Assembly (NCBI RefSeq): GCF_048544455.1
Contig: NC_133537.1
Span: forward strand, 151,630,058 to 151,694,057
Origin: Silene latifolia
Taxonomy: Eukaryota; Streptophyta; Magnoliopsida; Caryophyllales; Caryophyllaceae
Direction of reading: 5' to 3'
DNA length: 64,000 nt
The notes below the pieces were generated by a model. That model saw only the letters and a program-made list of their open reading frames with translations, did no database searches and was not told where the DNA came from. Each line of letters starts with the position of its first letter. Position 1 is the stretch's first letter. A program made the translations under genes and the position numbers. Positions 56,676 through 64,000 of the stretch are shown one piece after another.

Positions 56676-59456
56676 CTTCACAGCCAGAGCCCAACTCAAG
56701 AACAGGCGCAGGAAGTGTTGCGCCTCTTCCAAAGGACGCAGCAGATGTTGTGCCTGTTCAGGGTTGGCTTCTATCCCTGAACTCTTTCTCGCTTTGACGT
56801 AGCTTCTAATTACGTATTTAATCAACTATTATCTGTATTATCACCTCTAATCTGCCGTATTTTCTGGTTTCTTTTTCTTCTTCCTCTTCAAAATCCCGTT
56901 TCGAGTGTGCTTTGATGTAGATCAAATAAACTTTGTCATTATTGTAATTTTAATTATTGTATTTCATGACGGGAAACGATTTTATGACAGTTCGTAATTT
57001 TATTAACAAGTGATAGCTCAAACACTCGAGTCAACCTCATGGTCGTCATCTACGCGCCGATACGGTCGTTTTGAGAGTAAGTAGAGTTCATTTGGAGTCC
57101 AGGACAAAAACCGCTTTATTTTCTAAAAACCGTCAAATTCTGAGTCAAAAAGCAATGTGCTTGTCTACCTAAGGTTAGAATGTCATAAAATTTTATAAGT
57201 ATATTTCATTTTTGTCCCATGTCACTTCTTTGGGCTAAACTTAAAGTTTACATTACAAAATGTGCATTTTATTTAGCTAAAATGACAACCCGACATTTAG
57301 GCCTGTTTTACGAGGTGATAACGACTTTTTTGGGTCTGGCCTATTTCACAGAAAGTTATAGATCGTTCTTTTAGCTTTTCAATGCCACAAAAATCAACTT
57401 CATCGGAGTCTTGTAGTAAGTGTTGCGCCTCTTCTAAGGATCGCAGCACCTCCTGCGCCTTCTCTCAAGGCTTTCTTTTTGTCCAAGTTTACGTGTTTCA
57501 ACCTAAGTCGGTTGTTTCCGGATCTTTCCTTCCATATCTCTTTCCTAAACCCTACCCCTCGTGATTAGTATAAATAGAGGCCTTCGGCCTCCATATTTTT
57601 CACGCGAGTGTCCGCTATTCTCTTATCCCTTTGCATTCTAAAACCACGCTATTGCCTTTCGACGCCTACTTGCTTGATCAATCGACCACGTAAGCTTAGA
57701 TCATTCTGAGTACCAGTCACGTTTGCATGACTGACCAATTTGACCACTACACAATCAGTTAAATAATCTTTTAAATTCCTTTGTCAAGGGCACTTTCATA
57801 TTTGCATAGATCGAGTCGAGTTACCACTAAAAAACCGATTTAGTTAAATCTCGAGACGCTAACATGTAAGTCTGAGGGTGTAAAATCACGTTTTATTTAT
57901 TGTACTTTTATTTTGTATTAATTAAATCTATATCAAAAGCACGTTCAAAAAACCGATTTAAAATCCATCTTTTAAAACCGTTTTCATGAAACAGCAGAGG
58001 TCAGACGTCGAGAAGAATCGCAGCAGCAGCTGCGCCTCTTCGAAGGGTCGCAACACTTGCTGCACCCCTTCCAGAGGCTGCCGCTGCTCTTGCTCTTCTG
58101 CTTCTGCCTCGAGCTTCTCCAATTTTCTATTTTTCTTATTTCTTCTTATTTCTTTGTTTTCTTCCTTGTTTAAGTATATAAATCATGTTTTAACAACTCT
58201 TTTTTTTATTTTTAATACCTAATTCGTCCTTAATCCCGAGTAATTCAATACTTGCGGGTTTTCGCCGTTTTAATTCAAATCGATTATTCGGGTTTAGACT
58301 TGTTCATGTCGGGGTTCTGGAATCCTAATTTGATACACGAGTTTTCTTCCAAGTCCTATTTTTCTAATTCCGTTCTTAATCTAAAGTTTCCTATTTCCGA
58401 CATAAGATAATCGTAATCATGTAGACCGCTATAAATTCTCGTTTTTTTATTTGTTTATGACTTATCCGGATGCATGTAATCAATTAAAGCACTTCGACTT
58501 GAGTACAATATCAATAATCGATCCTAAATCTACCAATGAACGATAACCATGTTGCGGTTCTGACTTCACAGACAGAGCCCAGCTCTAGAACAAACGCAGG
58601 AATTGTTGCGCCTCTTCCAAAGGACGCAGCAGATGCTGCTCCTGTTCTGGGTTGGCTTCTGTCCCTGAAATCTTTCTCGTTTTGATGAAGCTTCTAATTA
58701 CGTATTTAATATACTATTATCAGTATTATCACCTCTAATCTGCCGTATTTTCTAATTTTATTTTCTTTTTATTTTCTTCTTTAAAATACCGTTTCGAGTG
58801 TGCTTTTGACGTAGATCAAATAAACTTTGTATTTATTGTAATTTTAAATATTGTATTTCATTTATTGTATTTATGTATGATTTAATTAAATGGCATTCAC
58901 ATGAAATTAATCTAACTTCCAACTTCGACCAATTTGAGTGTTAAACACGTGTTAACCGACATAGTCTCATCTCAGATGCTAGGATTAATCCATATTTGTT
59001 GCATTGCATGCATTACATCGACGACATATCAAATATGAACAACTTCCCTAATCATTAGTAGAGGCCGCTATCGAGGTGGGCGGGATTAGGTGTTCGAATT
59101 AAAGAGCTTCCTAATACGTACCCTCACCCCTTAATCAGTTCTTTCTGGACATCTGTGTCTATTGGCATCTCGAGAGTCATTCTAGACATAGAATGCTAAG
59201 GGTAACGAGTTATTAGTGTTCATGCCACTACTTTGTGTCTTAACATGGCACAAGGTATTCGAACGGTTCTAATTTTCCATAAAAATTGGTGGCGACTCCA
59301 CAAATGCAGGCTTATTCTACCTTTCACCGGTTTCAATGCCTCACCAATCGGTAACGGCCCATGACGTGCTTTGGCAAACAAAGGTTCCATGGGAGAAGTG
59401 TCGCCGCCTCGAACACAACGCGCGGGTGCGCGCGGCGTGGGTGGCCCATCTCCACA
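56676..59456 (+). repeat. D LTR, third and fourth partial units and true LTR end
   Basis: 56676-56966 repeats 53015-53300. 56967-58860 repeats the 1.89 kb unit, and 58861-59456 is the LTR tail, including a GC-rich patch at 59412-59445. The LTR ends TCTCCACA, followed by the primer site. Confidence 0.8.
57569..57591 (+). promoter_or_regulatory. D LTR TATA box plus hairpin, last unit
   Basis: TATAAATA with GAGGCC-TTC-GGCCTC directly after it. Confidence 0.75.
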
Positions 59457-59459
59457 ATT

Positions 59460-59477
59460 TGGCGACTCTGCTGGGGA
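59460..59477 (+). promoter_or_regulatory. element D2 primer-binding site
   Basis: TGGCGACTCTGCTGGGGA, three bases after the LTR end. This form is typical of Tat/Ogre elements, where it is described as complementary to a tRNA-Arg. Confidence 0.8.
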
Positions 59478-60142
59478 TGATACACTTACGTGTTACCCAG
59501 GGTGAAAGTTGAACAAGGTTAGGGAATAGTTTATACGAGACAATTGTTGGTTTTCATTACTCGGCCTTCTTAAGTCATTTCATTCGGCCTTCCTAGGCTT
59601 AACCCAACCAATTCGACCAATCGTCTTGTCTGGACGGTCCAAATTCCTATCGGGGCCTAAAGATGGATAGCGATTGACGTCAACCATACCACGATGCATA
59701 CTCATGTTTGTATCAAGAGCTTTCACTACTCGAGGAAATGGAATAGGAACCGGCCTTACTCATGTTTGGCATGAACCTCTCCACAGACCAGAGTTTGATT
59801 GCTTGGTATGGCAACCCACCTTTTAAGCCAAAACCCTTTAAATGCACTCAACGTACCTTTATAATGCTTATATATATGTTCGTATCATATACGTGATCAC
59901 CATTTTGTAAACAAAACCATGATGAAATTTTGTAAAATAAAACCCTTTTCAAAATGTAAATATTTTCAAAAATGGCCTAAAATAAGCGCAAAATAAGCCG
60001 AAACTCTGTCCAAATGTCGAGTCAAAATTCGGGCCTCAAACCCATTTCAAACCTCACTTCGAGTCCGCACTCCTACAACTACACTACAATTGTCTAGGAC
60101 AAACATTTCAAAATTCGTCATTTTCAAACATCACTTGACACA
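59478..60142 (+). other. element D2 5' leader
   Basis: No ORF of note between primer site and Gag. Confidence 0.6.
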
Positions 60143-61161
60143 GTGGCACACGCCCATTTCACGAGTCCAGTCACTTTTTTGAGTAAGTGTGCTATAATGG
60201 TCGATCATGTTTTGATTCGTCATCAATCTCTTATCCTCAGTTCCAAAATAGTGATAACTAGTCACGGAAGCATTAATGGTCAACCCCAACCTTCCATAAA
60301 TGGTAATGACCAAATCCTAGCTGCACCCATTCGTCTCCAGGCAAGCCAAGACCATGTTTATACTCGCCTCAACGCCATTGAAGGCTGCATTGTCGCTGTG
60401 GAAGCTAGACTTCCTCCTGTAGAGGATGCCAATCCCGACATGGTCATACACGATAATCTCCCACCCTTTGTTGGACAACCAGAAGTCAATCTTCCACCAT
60501 ATCCTACTGAAGCTGAAAAACGACTCTAATATTTGGAGGAACAACTAATGTACCTCAAGGGACATGACATCTACAGGGAAAACAGCTGTAAATATGAGGC
60601 AGTAAACGCTCAACTTCCAACTAACTTCAACATGACTTACATCCCGAAGTTTAAGGGGCATGAAAACCCGTTGAACCATATTCGTGCCTTCAAAGATTAC
60701 ATGTCTATCAAAGGCATGAAGCCAGAGATGTTCCTAAGGATCTTTCCTTCATCTCTCGATACTATTCCTAAGCAATGGTTCTACTCCTTGGATCACAAGG
60801 AAATTGCTACTTAAGATGATGCTGCAATTGAGTTCACCAAGCAGTATGCAGATAATGCTGAAATTTTAGTCAATATGCACATTCTAGAGGTTCTTACCCA
60901 AAATGAGAAAGAAGGATTCACCGACTTCCTAATAGTTGGAGAAAAACAAGTACGCAACTCGTCGAATACCCAGATTAGGCTACTCTTGTTGAAAAGTTCG
61001 TGGACAACTTAAGGCCAATCTATGCGAACCACCTAAGATACCAAAACATAAAGTCTTTCAAAGACTTAACTGTATTAGGAACAAGAATTGAATACGATAT
61101 TCGTAAAGGACTCTTGTCCAAAACGATAGGTCGCGGGTATCAAGGCACAACGAGTCATTCT

Positions 61162-62554
61162 TGTAATACTCCGTATTTATAAGTCTTTGGGTACTCTATC
61201 GAGTAGACCTTACTCTGTCGAGTAAGGGTGAGTTGCGTTTTAAAATAGTTTCTGACCTGTTGGGTACTCGATCGAGTAACGTGGGTACTCGATCGAGTAA
61301 GGGGGCACTCGATCGAGTACCTTAGCTACTCGATCGAGTAGCCGGTTTTACGGGGAGTTTTCTCGGGTTTTGTTAATTATGCGATTAAGGTATATAAGCT
61401 TTGTCGTCATTGTTCTAAATCACTTTTGCAAAACCTAAATTACTGTTTAAGAGAGAAAGCAAGCAAGTTCTTCATTCTAATCGCATAATTAGCAATCCCC
61501 GGAGTTTGGAAGGTCAGTTCGCGTCGTTGGTTATACCGTTGAGTTCCTTGCGTCGAGGGTAAGATCTATGTACCCTTTTTATTGTCTTTCCTTTGATTTG
61601 GTTAAACCCTAATTTAGAGATTTGGGGGTTTATATGTAGTATGTGATTTGGTAGCCTCTATATGTTGTATGATAGGAGGAGGGTTCATAGAGGAAGCTTT
61701 TTGACTCAAAGAAGAGAGACCGTCGATTGTGTGCTTACCGGGTAGGATTTCCTACTCAGTATTAATCCCATAATGGGATGATTGTTGATGTGTTGAGATT
61801 GATTGTTTGTTATAGTAATTGCATTGTGACGGCTGTGATTGTGATTGTACATTGTTGATAGATTCAGACGGTTGTTGATATTGTGATTGTGACTGGTTGC
61901 CTATGGTTCTCGAGATGCGTTCTCGGCTGAGTGGGGTCACTTGCGGGAGTGGCTTCACGCCCTAGTTTCGCCCTTCGTGGAACCCGCCACGGAAGGGGAT
62001 GTGCACATTAATGAACATGGGTTTATCGCTCGGTATGAAGAGCGGGGATTTGGTTGGTACGGCCTGCGATCCCCATTTGGCGTGGGGCTGGTCCGGTGGA
62101 CGATCGGTGATTGAGATTGTTGGGATTGGTGTGATTGTATGTGTGACGGTGTGAGCTGTCTGTTTATCGGATTGTTGATATGTATATAAATTGTGTGATT
62201 AGTACTGACCCCGTTTAAATGTTTTAAAAACTGTGGTGATCCATTCGGGGGTGGTGAGCAGTTGCTTGGCAGGTATATCTTGGATACGCGTGGGATCTAG
62301 CTGGGGATGGAGTCATCACATATCGGAGTCTTTAGTCTTCTTTGTGTTTGTTAGGACAGTTCCTTTCAGTTGGTTTATAGTTTGAGAGCAGTTGTATTTT
62401 GCTTACAGTTGGTTTTGTTATGTAATCACTTAACTTGTTTAATAAAGTATGTTTATTCATTGTCTTATGATTATCATGCCTCGGATAACCGAGATGGTAA
62501 TATCTTCATACCTGAGTGGTCCTGGTAAGGCACTTGGAGTATAGGGGTGTTACA
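61162..62554 (+). mobile_element. Tekay/Del-like chromovirus solo LTR
   Basis: 1393 bp, TGTAATACTCCG...GGTGTTACA, TSD ATTCT at 61157-61161 and 62555-62559. The end 'GTAAGGCACTTGGAGTATAG' and start resemble Tekay/Del LTRs. No internal sequence remains, so it is a solo LTR made by recombination. It sits inside the D2 gag. A likely TATA box (TATATAAG) is near 61391. ORFs within it are chance frames. Confidence 0.88.
61195..61340. repeat. TCGATCGA palindrome array in the solo LTR
   Basis: Four perfect TCGATCGA sites at 61268, 61289, 61309 and 61330 (spacings 21, 20, 21), each in TACTCGATCGAGTA or CACTCGATCGAGTA. Two decayed sites lie upstream at 61195 (TCTATCGA) and 61214 (TCTGTCGA). Confidence 0.9.
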
Positions 62555-64000
62555 ATTCTTATGGCTCCACTAGCAAGACCGACGAGGTTAAATTTGTCGA
62601 ATCGTTTACTAAGAAGAATAATCCATAGAGGAAGTTCACCGACGTTGTTGACTCGTACTCCAATGCTCTAAAAAGATTGATGAAACAAGGCAAGCTCCAA
62701 CCTATAGGACCTACACCTGACGTAGAGAAGAAGTCTAGGTTCTGGGATGAGAATGCCTAGTGTGAGTACCATAGAGGCAAAGCATGATACAGAGAAATGT
62801 TTCAAATTAAAACATGTCATTCAGGATATGATTGAGGATTGGCGCCTACCTATACCTCTTGCAAGCAAGCCTAACAATACTCAGAGTCCTCTTGGAATTC
62901 TGATGATCACAGAGGAGGTATCCACCTTGGATTGCTCACACCTCATTTCTCCAGCTGAAGATGATGTCAATCCACTAGAAAATGAGGAGTTATTCCACCA
63001 TCTCCCCTACTGTCGCTGATTTTGTCGCATGGGCAAATTAAAGAGTGTAAGTAGACAAGTTTCAGGGCTAGAAGTTGTAGTGGCATCCCTACGTAATTCA
63101 AGCACTATACTTATGGAAAACAGGTCACTGGTTCCAATCTTATCTCAAGAATCCACAATGCAAGAAGTCATCGCAGTGACCAACGATCTAGTCAAGCAAA
63201 TAATCAGCCTAGAAACTGAAATCATTAGCTTAAGAGAGTTCATTATCGTCAATGGAGTTTGGGAGGATGACGATGAAGACATTTAACTCACAGAACACCC
63301 TCTAGTCAAGGCTAATGAAGATCAAGATGTGGACCACCTTACTCGCTCAGGACGTCCATATCAAAATGTCACTCAAACAAATGGTCCAGTTACTACCAAC
63401 ACCAATGTCATCACACCAAACGATGGCGAAGATACTTCTCCTGGCCATTTATTAAAGCAACTTCAAAAGACAAAGGCTAATCTTTCAGTCTTGCAACTAG
63501 TTGCAACTTCATTTCGTCATCGCCAGGCTTTACTGCAAGCATTGGCTAAATTGAAAGTAGCACATGACTCTACACCTGACGACGTCTTCAACCTAGTCTT
63601 CCAAGACTCAGTCAAGCTAAGTAACCCAGTTACTTTCTCATATGAGGACTTGCCTCCCTTTGTCATCACTCACAACCTTGCTCTATACATCATGGTCACA
63701 TGCTTGAAGTAAAATGTGCCCATAACTTTGGTGGATAATGGCTCCGCAGTCATTGTCATACCACTAAAAACAGCATACAAGTTAGGCAGAAAAAATCAGA
63801 CTGGACTCCTACTAACCAAGGCGTTCGGGCATATGACAGAACGCGACGTAAAGTAGTGGGGCTAGTTAACCTTACACTGGCCACTGGGCCAATCGAGCAA
63901 AAGCTTAATTTTCAGATAGTAGACATCGAGGCATCTTTCAATATACTTTTGGGTAGGCCCTGGATTCACGCTTCCAAAGTAGTATCATCCACCTTACACC

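Larger units (their letters stand above)
60143..64000 (+). pseudogene. Tat/Ogre-like Gag-protease pseudogene, continues past window
   Basis: Gag begins in the frame of 60143, where the first Met in the frame may not be the start. The Gag domain is at 60600-60930: 'YIPKFKGHENPLNHIRAFKD', 'PKQWFYSLD', 'EFTKQYADNAEILVN'. In-frame stops lie at 60527 and 60812, with a frameshift near 60935. After a solo LTR the frame resumes with 'FWDENA', a 'CEYHRGK...HDTEKCF' zinc-finger-like segment (near 62761) and a Gln/Leu-rich region. The protease follows: 'VPITLVDNGSAV' (active site near 63734) and 'FNILLGRPWIHASKVV' near 63937-63985, with further stops (63710, near 63855). At least seven breaks make it non-functional. 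RT and integrase would lie beyond the window. Confidence 0.8.

Overview
This is plant nuclear DNA. It is AT-rich and built almost entirely from LTR retrotransposons nested inside one another, with no clear single-copy host gene. The lineages seen (Athila-like and Tat/Ogre-like Ty3/gypsy, Ty1/copia, a Tekay-like solo LTR) point to an angiosperm, most likely a eudicot. A Caryophyllales origin is possible, but nothing in the sequence proves it.

Layout from outside in. The outermost layer is a Tat/Ogre-like element (D), plus strand. Its 3' internal part (about 1401-8166) carries an antisense plant-mobile-domain-like gene, a 1.6 kb tandem duplication and a minisatellite, and ends in a polypurine tract. 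Its LTR starts at 8167. After a long interruption the LTR resumes at 53015, is internally duplicated, and ends at 59456. A primer-binding site and a broken gag-protease follow (59460 to the window end), split by a Tekay-like solo LTR (61162-62554). Element C, a short Athila-like element on the minus strand, fills 9726-53014 and interrupts the D LTR. Inside C lies a minus-strand array with three LTRs and two internal regions (A and B), 13013-48552, bounded by one target duplication, ATAAC. Its left LTR holds a complete 6.5 kb element N (14336-20837, TSD GTCGT). Its middle LTR holds an 8.9 kb Ty1/copia element (29466-38344, TSD GGTTT), whose right LTR holds a 197 bp solo LTR (37561-37757, TSD CCTAA). 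The chain D > C > AB > copia > 197 bp is five levels deep, and each junction was read directly from flanking duplications.

The coding content is retroelement protein only. The A and B units encode Gag-protease and a second protein like the Athila ORF1 family. They carry no reverse transcriptase, RNase H or integrase, so they look non-autonomous. C has only Gag remnants plus a 301-residue ORF. N has one odd ORF made partly of a repeated palindrome. The copia element keeps an intact Gag ORF and a ruined pol. D keeps pieces of Gag and protease.

The most unusual signal is shared by unrelated families. Each carries clusters of a family-specific short palindrome or inverted repeat in LTR or non-coding parts. 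The copies are spaced at about 20-22 and/or 30 bp, roughly two or three turns of the helix, while the sequence between them mostly differs. One such palindrome (TCGATCGA core) occurs in two different retrotransposon lineages.
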